A DNA stretch of 64,000 bases from Ornithinibacillus halophilus. Its GTDB lineage: Bacteria; Bacillota; Bacilli; Bacillales; Amphibacillaceae. The notes beneath the pieces were generated by a model, which made no database searches, was not told where the DNA came from, and worked only from the letters and a program-made list of their open reading frames with translations. The translations under genes were made by a program, and so were the position numbers. Positions 17,316-25,785 of the stretch are shown here, piece after piece; positions within the stretch are counted from its first letter, which is position 1; each line of letters opens with the position of its first letter. Location of the stretch: NCBI RefSeq assembly GCF_900129485.1, contig NZ_FQVW01000008.1:19951-83950 (forward strand). Reading direction: 5' to 3'.

Positions 17316-17406
17316 TCCCTCGGTAATCCAGCCGTCATAGCAATGAAGCTTTAGACCTGTGACTTTGCGACCCCATCTTTCAATGGGTATGCCCTTGACT
17401 TGGGAT
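17316..17406 (-). ncRNA. Cyclic-di-GMP-I (GEMM-I) riboswitch in the sinI leader
   Basis: The reverse strand matches the GEMM-I aptamer in order. AGGGCATACC is followed by the P1b hairpin CCCATTGAAAGATGGG, whose loop is GA-rich. Then come GTCGCAAAGTC (consensus GACGCAAAGCC), AGGTCTAAAGC and the closing GCTGGATTACCGA. The aptamer is followed after about 33 bases by sinI. No strong terminator is visible between aptamer and sinI, so control at translation initiation or an alternative stem seems likelier (inference). Confidence 0.92.
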
Positions 17407-17420
17407 TATTTGTTAAGACT

Positions 17421-17449
17421 ATTATACTATACGTAAGAGTGAATGTGTC
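17421..17449 (-). promoter_or_regulatory. Candidate SigA promoter of riboswitch-sinI-sinR
   Basis: A perfect -10 TATAAT on the reverse strand (17421-17426) stands about 15 bases before the first aptamer base. The -35 is weak (GACACA at 17-base spacing). Placement fits a transcript that starts with the aptamer. Confidence 0.5.
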
Positions 17450-17505
17450 TGTCTTGTTTTGTCGGATGGTAACTAGTTTTGTAAGATTCAGACTTTAACA
17501 AATAA

Positions 17506-18189
17506 CTATAAGTACCTCTTTTTCTTATTTACTTTTATTTTATTTATGGTAGCTACTATACTGAATAATATACCGATAGTTAACAAAATTCCACCAATTA
17601 ATAATATATTAAAAATATTAGTTGCTGTATCTGGTAATGGCGATCCACTACTATCTGAATCTCCTGTACTTCCAATATTACCTGTCACATCCTTCTCTTC
17701 TTTTTTATCGTTATTTTCACCGCTGGCTGTAAAAGTTAGGGTAAATTGGGAATCTAATCCTTGATACTCATTGCCAAGATGTTCAGGCATTCTAACTGTA
17801 ACATCTAATACTTCTTCCGACGAAGCTGCTAAATGCCGTACTGGAAGTGAACTGAATTCAGCTAACCTACCATTATATAATTCTCCTTCTGAATCATTTA
17901 TCTCTAAAATAAATTCATTAAATAATTTGTCACTACCATTATTGGTGAGGGTCATTTGGTAAGAAAAATCTTCTCTACCTGTATTTTGTATTGTAATTGA
18001 ACGAGGCGCCCAATCTCCTGGTTTCATGTTAGTGATATTAAAGAGTACATCTCCAGGTGAGATATTCAAATTAAAGTCTTCTCTTCCTTCATTTGATGAA
18101 TTTTCGCCAGTACCATCAGCATTAACTTTAATACCAGTTATACTAAACAAGATTATAAGGACAAAACTTATAATTATAATTTTCTTCAT
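17506..18189 (-). CDS. TasA-like protein with LPDTA sortase signal
   Basis: The 227 residues have an N-terminal signal peptide (MKKIIIISFVLIILFSITGI). A TasA/camelysin-type domain follows (FNLNISPGDVLFNITNMKPG, DWAPRSITIQNTG), which shares the MKPGDWxPRS signature with TasA upstream. Near residue 186 there is a Ser/Asp-rich spacer, then PLPDTATN, a hydrophobic segment and a basic tail KKKRYL. LPDTA is a known class D sortase signal in B. subtilis (YfkN). It is the last gene of the tasA-tapA-sipW set, 32 bases after sipW, and a class D sortase gene lies divergent at 21045. Probable wall-linked matrix component or fibre anchor (inference). Confidence 0.85.
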   Translation of the reverse strand: MKKIIIISFVLIILFSITGIKVNADGTGENSSNEGREDFNLNISPGDVLFNITNMKPGDWAPRSITIQNTGREDFSYQMTLTNNGSDKLFNEFILEINDSEGELYNGRLAEFSSLPVRHLAASSEEVLDVTVRMPEHLGNEYQGLDSQFTLTFTASGENNDKKEEKDVTGNIGSTGDSDSSGSPLPDTATNIFNILLIGGILLTIGILFSIVATINKIKVNKKKRYL

Positions 18190-18221
18190 TACGTCCCCCC
18201 TTTTTTGTTCCGAAAAGGTTA

Positions 18222-18812
18222 TTATGTGGATTCTGTCACTTCTTTCCCGTCGCTTTGTTGTTTCTCAGAGGGCTCCAACTCTCTTATCGCCTTCCAAATC
18301 GTAAACCCAGCATACCCAAGTAATAATATTCCTGGAATAAGTAGTAGGAAAGCTCCATTTTGTGTTTGAGCAAAATTTACAACATAACCAATAAACGGTA
18401 TTGTGAATCCAGTATACTGTGCTACAACATTATCTGAGAGCACCAGACTTGAATCTGGCGCATTGTTATTATCACCTTTTGTTTCATACATAACATGTTC
18501 GCCACTATTAACAACGTCAATCACCCTATGGGTAATGAGTTTTCCATCTTCTTCTTGAAAGGTGATAATATCGTTTTCTTTAAATCTTGTCATATCTCCA
18601 CCTGGTTTAACTGCGATAATAGATCCCGTCATAAATTCTGGCTCCATTGAACCAGATAGTACCGTTTTAAGTTGATATCCCATAATTTCTGGCTCACCAC
18701 CTGAAGCCTTAGTTGCTACTACTACACATGCCATAAATATGATAGCAGCCATCATTGTTATCGATATTATATTACTAATCCATTTCCTAATCTTCTTACC
18801 ATTCATCTTCAT
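18222..18812 (-). CDS. sipW: Signal peptidase I of the SipW type
   Basis: SipW is the ER-type signal peptidase that processes TapA and TasA. The 196 residues have an N-terminal membrane helix (IISITMMAAIIFMACVVVAT), the catalytic Ser in VLSGSMEPEFMTGSI, and ER-type His rather than Lys in LITHRVID. A distal NNAPDSSLVLSDNVV box and a C-terminal membrane segment (AFLLLIPGILLLGYAGFTIW) follow. The start abuts the tapA stop, so the two are coupled. Dedicated clients are encoded on both sides. Confidence 0.95.
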   Translation of the reverse strand: MKMNGKKIRKWISNIISITMMAAIIFMACVVVATKASGGEPEIMGYQLKTVLSGSMEPEFMTGSIIAVKPGGDMTRFKENDIITFQEEDGKLITHRVIDVVNSGEHVMYETKGDNNNAPDSSLVLSDNVVAQYTGFTIPFIGYVVNFAQTQNGAFLLLIPGILLLGYAGFTIWKAIRELEPSEKQQSDGKEVTEST

Positions 18813-19661
18813 TTATTCTTCACCTTCCTCTTCTATTCCGGAATTAACTTGGTTTTGTTCCACATCTTCACTATTTATTTCTTCTTCCTGATCTCCTTGT
18901 TCCATTTCATTCCCATCTTCAAGTTTGCTTTCTTCATCCCCTTCAAGTCGCTCATCTTCTGGTAGACTTTCTTCGGTTTGGTCGCTAGAATCAGTTTCCT
19001 CATCGGTTTCATGATTGGCATCTCTGTTTGTATCATCTTGTTCTTCTGATTCTGTAACTTCTTTATCTTTACCCTCTATATTATCTTCTGTTTCGTTTGT
19101 TTCCTTTTCTTCTTTAGGTTGTTTGTTTTCAATACATTTAATTTTAAACTCTTTGCTCCAAATTACACTACGCTCATCATAATTATCGTTATATCCTACA
19201 CTTTGATAAGCTTTAAATACATACCAACCTTCTTCATTGGCTTCATAACTTAATTCAGTGCTTTCACCATTTTCAAGTGGGGGAATAATACCATCCCCTA
19301 TATGTTCACCATGTTTTTTTGCATTTCCTTCTTGTGAAGAGTAATATACTTCATATTCAGTCCCTTTTGACATATTCTTTCCTTTATTTTTAATTTCTGC
19401 AGATATCTCGATAGTTGAACAACTTTTAATAACTTCATTACCGTTTCCTAAAAATTTTAATTTACTTCCGTCCCACCAGTCACTAGCTGTTGATATTGGG
19501 GTATTTACTGTACTTTTACTACTATAGTAAGCTACCGTATTATTTGTAAGTAAAGAAACAGAAACAATGGACGCATAAAAAATTACTATAATTTGGACTA
19601 ACATTATTAATTTTCTATGCTTCTTCTTATATCTATCCAAACGAGATCTCCTCATTTTCAA
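18813..19661 (-). CDS. tapA: TasA anchoring/assembly protein TapA
   Basis: TapA (YqxM) nucleates and anchors TasA fibres in the biofilm. The 282 residues start with a basic leader and membrane-spanning signal (KLIMLVQIIVIFYASIVSVS) and the SipW-type segment TNNTVAYYSSKSTVNTPIST. A folded region follows up to about 180 (SDWWDGSKLKFLGNGNEVIK; EGWYVFKAYQS). The last 100 residues are a very acidic Glu/Asp/Asn/Thr-rich tail. Length is close to B. subtilis TapA (253) but the acidic tail is longer. It lies downstream of tasA here, whereas in B. subtilis it is first (tapA-sipW-tasA). Confidence 0.85.
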   Translation of the reverse strand: MKMRRSRLDRYKKKHRKLIMLVQIIVIFYASIVSVSLLTNNTVAYYSSKSTVNTPISTASDWWDGSKLKFLGNGNEVIKSCSTIEISAEIKNKGKNMSKGTEYEVYYSSQEGNAKKHGEHIGDGIIPPLENGESTELSYEANEEGWYVFKAYQSVGYNDNYDERSVIWSKEFKIKCIENKQPKEEKETNETEDNIEGKDKEVTESEEQDDTNRDANHETDEETDSSDQTEESLPEDERLEGDEESKLEDGNEMEQGDQEEEINSEDVEQNQVNSGIEEEGEE

Positions 19662-19745
19662 CCACCTCGGTGTTTTATTATTTACTATAATAAGTATTCA
19701 ATTAATAAATTAAATAATCATGATAATAAATAATATATAATAAAT

Positions 19746-19780
19746 AGTTAGAAAGGTGAGGTAGACTCACCTTTCCAACT
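19746..19780 (-). terminator. Terminator-like hairpin between tasA and tapA
   Basis: Reverse strand AGTTGGAAAGGTGAG, TCTAC, CTCACCTTTCTAACT (one mismatch), then ATTTATTAT. Within the operon it would let tasA be made in excess of tapA-sipW through partial termination (inference). Confidence 0.75.
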
Positions 19781-19791
19781 AAATCTAATAA

Positions 19792-20475
19792 TTATCTCTC
19801 TTCACCGTCAGTTTGGAATCCTTCAAATGTCCATTCTAGTTCTAATTGTAAACCTTGAAGATCATTTTGCCTTTCACCAGTATCGTTAAAGCGGAATTGA
19901 ACATCAAAGTCAGCAGAATCATCTACATCAATACCTGTTACCTCAGTTGGAATATCATCGTATTGTGGAGGACCAACCCATCCAATAATTGGAATCCAAA
20001 CTAAGCCCGGTTGCGTCATTACACGCTCAATATCAATTTTAGTAGCCAAATCTTCAGGAGAGAGATTCTTCAAGTCATATAAGGATACTTCAAATAGGAC
20101 CTCATAATCATCATCACCTGATGTATTATTTAAGAATTGTACATAAAGTTGTTTTGCATACTCATTTGCCAAGTCATCATTAACAACCTGACCTTGACCA
20201 TTCCTTACAGTATATTCTGTACTAAGGTCTACATATTTTATATCCAAAGAACCATTATTTTGCAGTTCAAATGACCTTGGCATCCAATCACCTGGCTTCA
20301 AGTTATTCATTGGAACTTGAACTGTTGGATTTACTGCTAAATCAATTGTTCCAGAAGTAAAATGATTCGTTTGCTCTGCTGTATCACTAAAATACGCAAA
20401 CGTTCCTCCTCCTACTAACGAAATTCCTAGTGCAGCTGCTGCAATACCCATACCTAATTTTTTCTTAACGCTCAT
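19792..20475 (-). CDS. tasA: Major biofilm fibre protein TasA
   Basis: TasA is the secreted fibre-forming protein of the Bacillus matrix. The 227 residues from the ATG at 20473-20475 (behind AAGGAGG) have a SipW-dependent signal peptide (VKKKLGMGIAAAALGISLVG, GGTFAYFSDTAEQ) and the TasA/camelysin core TSGTIDLAVNPTV, NLKPGDWMPRSFELQNNGS. The frame is open further upstream to 20568, but that part lacks a ribosome site. It is the first gene of the unit and is followed by a hairpin. Upstream lies a cluster of SinR-type boxes. Confidence 0.93.
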   Translation of the reverse strand: MSVKKKLGMGIAAAALGISLVGGGTFAYFSDTAEQTNHFTSGTIDLAVNPTVQVPMNNLKPGDWMPRSFELQNNGSLDIKYVDLSTEYTVRNGQGQVVNDDLANEYAKQLYVQFLNNTSGDDDYEVLFEVSLYDLKNLSPEDLATKIDIERVMTQPGLVWIPIIGWVGPPQYDDIPTEVTGIDVDDSADFDVQFRFNDTGERQNDLQGLQLELEWTFEGFQTDGEER

Positions 20476-20597
20476 TCTCGTTTCCTCCTTAAAATTTAAA
20501 ATATATTTTAGACCTATGTAGGTCAAAATAACTGAGAAGTTATTTTGTTGCATTTGAGTCACGCGCATGACTTTTTACCTAAGATAACACCCTTAGT

Positions 20598-20845
20598 CGT
20601 TCTCGTTAACGAATACAATTATGAGTATACATCACATATGTTCTTAATACAAAACACTAAAATCAGCTGTTTTTCTTAATAAAGAACACAAATTCTCTAC
20701 TTCCCTCCATTTTGCTTACAATAGCTTAGTATTTCATTTTTTTGTATAAAATTTTCACTTTATGAATTATATAAAAAGGCTTAATAATGAGGGATATAGG
20801 CATAGTTTAAGTACTCGATACCTTCTTTATTTCTTTATTGAGAAC
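20598..20845. promoter_or_regulatory. SinR-type operator cluster upstream of tasA
   Basis: The SinR box known from B. subtilis is GTTCTYT. An exact copy lies at 20681-20687 (reverse strand), inside the palindrome TTCTTAATAAAGAA (20673-20686). One-mismatch copies are at 20599-20605, 20640-20646, 20692-20698 and 20839-20845. The region 20476-21044 is the 569-base divergent gap between tasA and the sortase gene. Apart from these boxes and AT-rich promoter-like sequence it holds no gene. Confidence 0.6.
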
Positions 20846-21044
20846 AAAGTTTTATTATATACTAGCTTAGATATTATTAAATTTTCATAATAATACATTG
20901 TATATAAATAAAATTACTTATATACTATTTAATATAATTAAAGAGGTGAAGAGGTCTTAAAAACTTATCCGCCCATCTTACAAATTAAAATTTTAATTTC
21001 AATGGGTTATAATCAATCTAATTATTAATAAAGGTGAGATCTTA

Positions 21045-21665
21045 ATGAAAAAACTTTCTATATTATTGATCATCGCAGGTTTATGCTTTTTAGGATTCGG
21101 TGGTTTTCAGTTAGTAAAATCCAATTTAGATCAAAATAAATCACTTGCCGAGGCACAATCACTTCTAGAAGAAAGTAAAAAATCAACCAAACAGAAACCT
21201 AACCTTCGTACAGATGACAGTACAGAAACGCAATTATCTTCTGAGGACTTTTATCCATCAGAAGGTGAAACAGTTGGTATTTTACATATTCCTAGGTTGG
21301 AATCAGACTTGCCAATCATTGAAGGAACACATGAAGATGAATTAGCAAAAGGTGTTGGTCACTATGCCGGCACAGCATATCCACAGCAAAGTGACCAGAT
21401 TGTGTTATCAGGTCATCGTGATACGGTGTTTCGCCGAATGGGGGAACTTGAACTTGGGGATATTTTGACTGTTCAACTACCATATGGTGATTTTTCTTAT
21501 GAAATCGTGGAAACAAAAATAGTCGATGCTGATGATCGTACAGTGATTGTACCGACTGCACCAGATGAGGTACTTACGGTGACAACCTGTTATCCATTTT
21601 CATATGTCGGAAATGCTCCAGACCGGTATATAATTACGGCATTACCAGTGTCGAAAAATGAATGA
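21045..21665 (+). CDS. srtD: Class D sortase
   Basis: Class D sortases cut an LPxTA-type signal and link the protein to the cell wall. The 206 residues have an N-terminal membrane anchor (LSILLIIAGLCFLGFGGFQL) and a linker. The sortase barrel shows IPRLESDLPIIEGTHEDELA, the catalytic His in VLSGHRDTVFR, the catalytic Cys in VTTCYPF and the Arg in PDRYIITA. Ribosome site AAAGGTGAG. It is divergent from tasA, and the nearest visible substrate is the LPDTA protein at 17506-18189. A terminator follows. Confidence 0.94.
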   Translation: MKKLSILLIIAGLCFLGFGGFQLVKSNLDQNKSLAEAQSLLEESKKSTKQKPNLRTDDSTETQLSSEDFYPSEGETVGILHIPRLESDLPIIEGTHEDELAKGVGHYAGTAYPQQSDQIVLSGHRDTVFRRMGELELGDILTVQLPYGDFSYEIVETKIVDADDRTVIVPTAPDEVLTVTTCYPFSYVGNAPDRYIITALPVSKNE

Positions 21666-21685
21666 TTATAGGTAAAAAGGAATAG

Positions 21686-21731
21686 ACTAATATCATAAAT
21701 TCAGATATAATTTATAGTATTAGTTTATTTT
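21686..21731 (+). terminator. Intrinsic terminator after the sortase gene
   Basis: ACTAATA...TATTAGT with an inner ATAAATT/AATTTAT stem, followed by TTATTTTA. Confidence 0.65.
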
Positions 21732-21773
21732 AGTAATGGAGGTAATTTTTACCTTCTTCAGAGGAGAATTTGA

Positions 21774-22721
21774 GTGACAGATTCTAGAGTAGAAAAGAAA
21801 AAAGAAAAGAAAAAACGTAAATGGCCATATTGGATTGGTGGAATCCTTTTGTTCTTTATCTTATTAGGTGGAGGATTTTTATGGTATATCTACGACAAGG
21901 TAGGAGATACAGTTTCTGACATGCACACTCCACTTGAACGGGATACAAATCCGGAAAGACAAAAGGAAATTAAAGAAATATTTAAAGAGAGAAAGTCACT
22001 TAATGTACTGCTACTTGGTGTTGATCAACGTTCAGGTGATAAGGGTAGATCTGATACGATGATATTAGTATCTCTAAATCCAAATACTGAAAAAATGATT
22101 ATGCTAAGTATCCCACGTGATACTTATGTTGATATCCCTGGACGTGGAATGGATAAAATAAACCATGCTTATGCATTTGGTGATGTTGAATTATCATTAC
22201 AAACCGTTGAAAATGCATTTAACCTTCCTATCCATTTTTATGCCAAAGTAAACATGGAAGGTTTTCAACAAGGAATTGATGCTATTGGTGGGGTTACCAT
22301 ACAAAACAACCAAGAATTTTCTGCTGGTGGTCATAATTTTACACCGGGAGAACTTCATCTAGGCGGAAAAGAAGCATTAAGCTATATACGTATGCGTAAA
22401 AACGATCCACGTGGTGATTTAGGGCGTAATGAAAGACAACGTAGTGTCATTACAGCAGCAATGAATGAAGCAGCAAGTTTCTCCAGCATTACAAAAGTAG
22501 GCGAAATACTTGAGATCGTTGGAGGAAATGTGACCACTGATATGGGAATGGATAATTTTCAAAATATGTTTTCCAATTATTTAGGCACTCGAAAGAATAT
22601 TGAGACCTTAGAGCTAAGTGGAAGTGGACAAATGATTGGTGGAATTTGGTATTACATTGTACCAGATTCAGAATTTAATCGAATTAAAACAACCATCGAA
22701 CAACATATGGCAGAAAAGTAA
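21774..22721 (+). CDS. LytR-CpsA-Psr (LCP) family cell-wall glycopolymer ligase
   Basis: LCP enzymes transfer teichoic-acid-like polymers from lipid carriers to peptidoglycan. The 315 residues start at GTG behind GAGGAG. They have a basic cytoplasmic stretch, one membrane helix (YWIGGILLFFILLGGGFLWY), and the LCP domain with LLGVDQRSGDKGRSDTMIL, SIPRDTYVDIPG, KINHAYAFG and the conserved Arg pair in SYIRMRKNDPRGDLGRNERQ. Bacillus has several LCP paralogues (TagT/U/V), and I cannot assign one. Together with the neighbouring sortase and penicillin-binding protein it forms a cell-wall gene cluster. Confidence 0.94.
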   Translation: MTDSRVEKKKEKKKRKWPYWIGGILLFFILLGGGFLWYIYDKVGDTVSDMHTPLERDTNPERQKEIKEIFKERKSLNVLLLGVDQRSGDKGRSDTMILVSLNPNTEKMIMLSIPRDTYVDIPGRGMDKINHAYAFGDVELSLQTVENAFNLPIHFYAKVNMEGFQQGIDAIGGVTIQNNQEFSAGGHNFTPGELHLGGKEALSYIRMRKNDPRGDLGRNERQRSVITAAMNEAASFSSITKVGEILEIVGGNVTTDMGMDNFQNMFSNYLGTRKNIETLELSGSGQMIGGIWYYIVPDSEFNRIKTTIEQHMAEK

Positions 22722-22728
22722 TCAGAAG

Positions 22729-22763
22729 AAGTCACCTGTTAATAAGCAGCGTGACTTTTTTTA
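22729..22763 (+). terminator. Intrinsic terminator after the LCP gene
   Basis: AAGTCAC, 15-base loop, GTGACTT followed by seven T residues. Confidence 0.85.
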
Positions 22764-22825
22764 TTATTTCAGATTATCTGTTAAACTGATATAATTTAAA
22801 TATATTAGATTCAAGGGGGATGACC

Positions 22826-24862
22826 ATGAAAAAAATCGCATTTATTATGTTAGTTATCCTAACTATTTTATTTGTCGGGTGTTCAAAGGATGATGATGAG
22901 GTTATAACACCAAATGATGTCTTTAACACCTACACAGACCATTGGCAAGAAGAAAACTTTTCTGCCATGTACGACATGCTTACCGAAGAATCACAGCAAG
23001 AATATCCATCAGAACAATTTATTGATCGTTATCAAAAAATATATGAAGATTTAGAGATTACTAATGTTTCCATTACATATTCCGGGTTATCCGAAGCTCA
23101 ATTAGAAGCAACTGATGAAGAAGGCAGTGCTACGATTCCATTCTCTGTAGATATGGAAAGTATTGCAGGACCCATAACTTTTAATTATGAAGCAACACTC
23201 GAGAAAAAATTAGAGGGTGAAGAAGAAGAAGAAGTGAATTGGTACCTTACGTGGGATCCTGGATTTATTTTTCCAGAAATTAAAGATGGTGGTGAAATTG
23301 GAATAGATTTCACTCAACCGATTCGGGGACAAATCTTAGACAGAAATCAAATACCTCTTGCAGATAATGATGAGGTATGGGATATCGGAATTGTACCAGA
23401 AAAGCTGGGACCAAATAGTAAACAGCAAATCTCTGAGTTACTAAACATTTCGGTGTCCGCAATTGATAATTACCTAGATGCATCATGGGTAAAGCCTGAC
23501 CTCTATGTTCCAATTAACAAAAAAATACCAAAATCTAATGAAGAATTAGTTGAACAGATTTTCCAAATCGATGGGGTTGCTGGTCGAACTGACGAAGGCC
23601 GAACATATCCATTTGGAGAGATTACTGCTCATTTAACGGGTTATATTGGTCAAGTAACTGCCGAAGACTTAGAAAACCTAGACCCTGACTTATATGGCCC
23701 AAATGATGTTGTAGGAAAAGCTGGGTTAGAATATCATTTTGAAGACCGCTTAAAGGGAAGAACTGGTGTTGAAATTTATGTTACTAAAGAAGATGGGGAC
23801 AAACTTACAATCGCTGAAAAGGAAGTTCAGCATGGGGAAAATATCATAACAACCATCGATATTGATGTACAAGAAGAGATTTATCAATCCTATGATGGAA
23901 TGGGTGGTACAGCTGCTGCCATTCAACCAAAAACTGGGGAAACACTAGCACTTGTAAGTAGCCCTGCTTATGATCCAAATGATATGGTTTACGGAATTTC
24001 ACAAGAAAAATGGGATGAATTACAAAATGATCCACTAAACCCATTATACAATCGTTTTACAGCAACTTATGCACCGGGTTCAACAATAAAACCAATTACA
24101 GCTGCAATCGGTTTAGATAACGGAACTTTTACTCCAGAAGACACTGTGGAAATTGAAGGCTTAAGATGGAGCCCTAACGATGAAGATTGGGGTGATTATA
24201 AGATTGCTAGAGTGTCTGAGTCAAACGGACCTGTTGATATCCGTGACGCCCTAATACGTTCAGATAACATTTATTTTGCAATGCAAGCGTTAAATATGGG
24301 AAGTAATGCATTAGTTAGTGGACTTGAACTATATGGCTTTGGAGACAGTTTGCCATTTACTTATCCGATTTCTTCATCAACAATTTCATCAAGTGGTGCT
24401 ATTGAAGATCCGATTCTTTTAGCAAATACTAGTTATGGTCAAGGAGAAATGCAGGTTAGTCCATTGCATCTGGCAACGATGTATTCCACTTTTATAAATA
24501 GTGGTAACATGGTTCGACCTATTCTTTTAGCAAATGATGAACATAATCAATTTTTACAAGAAGGACTTATCTCTAATGACCAAGCAGAATTTATCCAAGA
24601 AATATTACAGGAAGTCGTTGAACAAGGTTCTGTTGGCCGTGTAGTGGAAACTGATTTTCCTATTTCAGGTAAAACAGGGACCGCTGAATTAAAGCTAACG
24701 ATTGACCAAGAAGATGGTAAGGAGAATGGGTGGTTTGTTGGATACCCATCTGATGACCAAGATATCCTAATTGCCATGATGATGGAAGAAGTTCAGGATA
24801 TCGGAGCAAGTCTGTATGTTGCAGAGAAGGTTGGAGAAATATTGGGAGCTTTGAAGGAGTAG
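22826..24862 (+). CDS. Class B penicillin-binding protein, PBP3/MecA type
   Basis: A peptidoglycan transpeptidase with architecture like B. subtilis PbpC. It has a lipoprotein signal (lipobox LFVGC, Cys about 19) and an NTF2-like MecA_N domain (about 27-150). The dimerisation domain carries IRGQILDRNQIPLADNDEV and the PFG-E-AHLTGYIG strip. In the transpeptidase domain STIK (in YAPGSTIKPITA) holds the active-site Ser, SDN is in IRSDNIYFAM and KTGT is in ISGKTGTAEL. I chose the second ATG, since the first lies on the ribosome site GGGGG. MecA-like N-domains occur in low-affinity PBPs, but resistance cannot be inferred from sequence alone. Confidence 0.95.
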   Translation: MKKIAFIMLVILTILFVGCSKDDDEVITPNDVFNTYTDHWQEENFSAMYDMLTEESQQEYPSEQFIDRYQKIYEDLEITNVSITYSGLSEAQLEATDEEGSATIPFSVDMESIAGPITFNYEATLEKKLEGEEEEEVNWYLTWDPGFIFPEIKDGGEIGIDFTQPIRGQILDRNQIPLADNDEVWDIGIVPEKLGPNSKQQISELLNISVSAIDNYLDASWVKPDLYVPINKKIPKSNEELVEQIFQIDGVAGRTDEGRTYPFGEITAHLTGYIGQVTAEDLENLDPDLYGPNDVVGKAGLEYHFEDRLKGRTGVEIYVTKEDGDKLTIAEKEVQHGENIITTIDIDVQEEIYQSYDGMGGTAAAIQPKTGETLALVSSPAYDPNDMVYGISQEKWDELQNDPLNPLYNRFTATYAPGSTIKPITAAIGLDNGTFTPEDTVEIEGLRWSPNDEDWGDYKIARVSESNGPVDIRDALIRSDNIYFAMQALNMGSNALVSGLELYGFGDSLPFTYPISSSTISSSGAIEDPILLANTSYGQGEMQVSPLHLATMYSTFINSGNMVRPILLANDEHNQFLQEGLISNDQAEFIQEILQEVVEQGSVGRVVETDFPISGKTGTAELKLTIDQEDGKENGWFVGYPSDDQDILIAMMMEEVQDIGASLYVAEKVGEILGALKE

Positions 24863-24911
24863 CTGATGTGTGGGGTGTTTGGTACGCTGTGGGGTTGACG
24901 GCTTGTGATGC

Positions 24912-24982
24912 GAGGACATTGGTTCCGTTATTTGTTAAAAAAGGGGCGTTTTTTGTTTTTGGAGGACATCGGTTCCTTTATT
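24912..24982. repeat. Short direct repeat, two 21-bp copies
   Basis: GAGGACATTGGTTCCGTTATT (24912-24932) and a two-mismatch copy at 24962-24982 stand 50 bases apart in the 289-base gap after the penicillin-binding protein gene. No gene is visible in 24863-25151. The 68-codon frame there has no recognisable features. Confidence 0.7.
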
Positions 24983-25106
24983 CACTCAAAACTACATCCT
25001 TTAAGAGTAAATCTTGTAAAATAGCGTATCATATGTCCGTATACCCTAGAAATAATACTAATTTCATAGAATAAAGGATTATTTGTCTGACACGATACCC
25101 TACAAT

Positions 25107-25146
25107 GAAAAAGAAGTCTACCAATCCAGTAGACTTCTTTTTTCAT
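25107..25146. terminator. Bidirectional terminator
   Basis: AAAGAAGTCTAC, CAATCCA, GTAGACTTCTTT with A-rich left and T-rich right flanks. It can end transcripts from both sides. Confidence 0.9.
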
Positions 25147-25151
25147 TAGGC

Positions 25152-25595
25152 TTATAACTTTTTCAATAATTGTTTAAACGTTTCTTCATCTCGTTCATCT
25201 AGTGCTTTATCGATTAGTCTTTTTACATTCATTCGTTCTAATTCATCGATAATAACGTCGGTTTTATCTTGAATCGTTGTTTTATCTTCTAATTTCTTTT
25301 GTTCCATATATGGTTTCGTAATAAAGTAGAGCTTAATGAGAAAATCAGGTAAGTCAATTAGCTCTTTCATCGTAATATAAAAAGTGTCATCTTCATTATA
25401 GAATGCAAATATAGCTTCAGTATTTACAATTTTTTTCGTCTTGCGATCTATTTTAATTTCCTTTGCATTATCTGGTACAAATTCATATTGTTTGTCTTCA
25501 ATTGTAATGGTGAAACACTTTTCTTCAAGCAATACGTGTATATACTTAGAGCTAATTTTTACATAATAAGGGTTAAACATGTTAACAGTAACCAT
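25152..25595 (-). CDS. IDEAL domain-containing protein (paralogue 1)
   Basis: The 147 residues end with the IDEAL motif (RLIDKALDERDEETFKQLLK), a C-terminal amphipathic helix found in several Firmicute proteins. In front is a beta-rich domain (NPYYVKISSKYIHVLLEEK, VPDNAKEIKIDRKTKKI) without catalytic motifs or membrane segments. A close paralogue lies 184 bases upstream. The function is not known to me. IDEAL helices are thought to mediate protein contacts. Ribosome site GGAGGAAAA. Confidence 0.82.
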   Translation of the reverse strand: MVTVNMFNPYYVKISSKYIHVLLEEKCFTITIEDKQYEFVPDNAKEIKIDRKTKKIVNTEAIFAFYNEDDTFYITMKELIDLPDFLIKLYFITKPYMEQKKLEDKTTIQDKTDVIIDELERMNVKRLIDKALDERDEETFKQLLKKL

Positions 25596-25742
25596 TTAGT
25601 TTTTCCTCCAATTCGAGTAACTACACGCTATTGGTAAAGATATACCCGTATTATCAGATAACTAAACATGAATTTTTAATTTTTATTAAGAAAATTTCGT
25701 CATTGTTATGTGGATAATGATTTATGAAGGGAAATTGTGGGA

Positions 25743-25785
25743 TAAAAAGGCACCCCATTTTTTAGTTCTGGGATGCCTTTTAAAG
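25743..25785 (-). terminator. Intrinsic terminator after IDEAL paralogue 2
   Basis: Reverse strand AAAAGGCATCCC, loop, GGGGTGCCTTTTT; a wobble-tolerant 12-bp stem followed by TATCCC. It overlaps the end of the gene. Confidence 0.75.
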
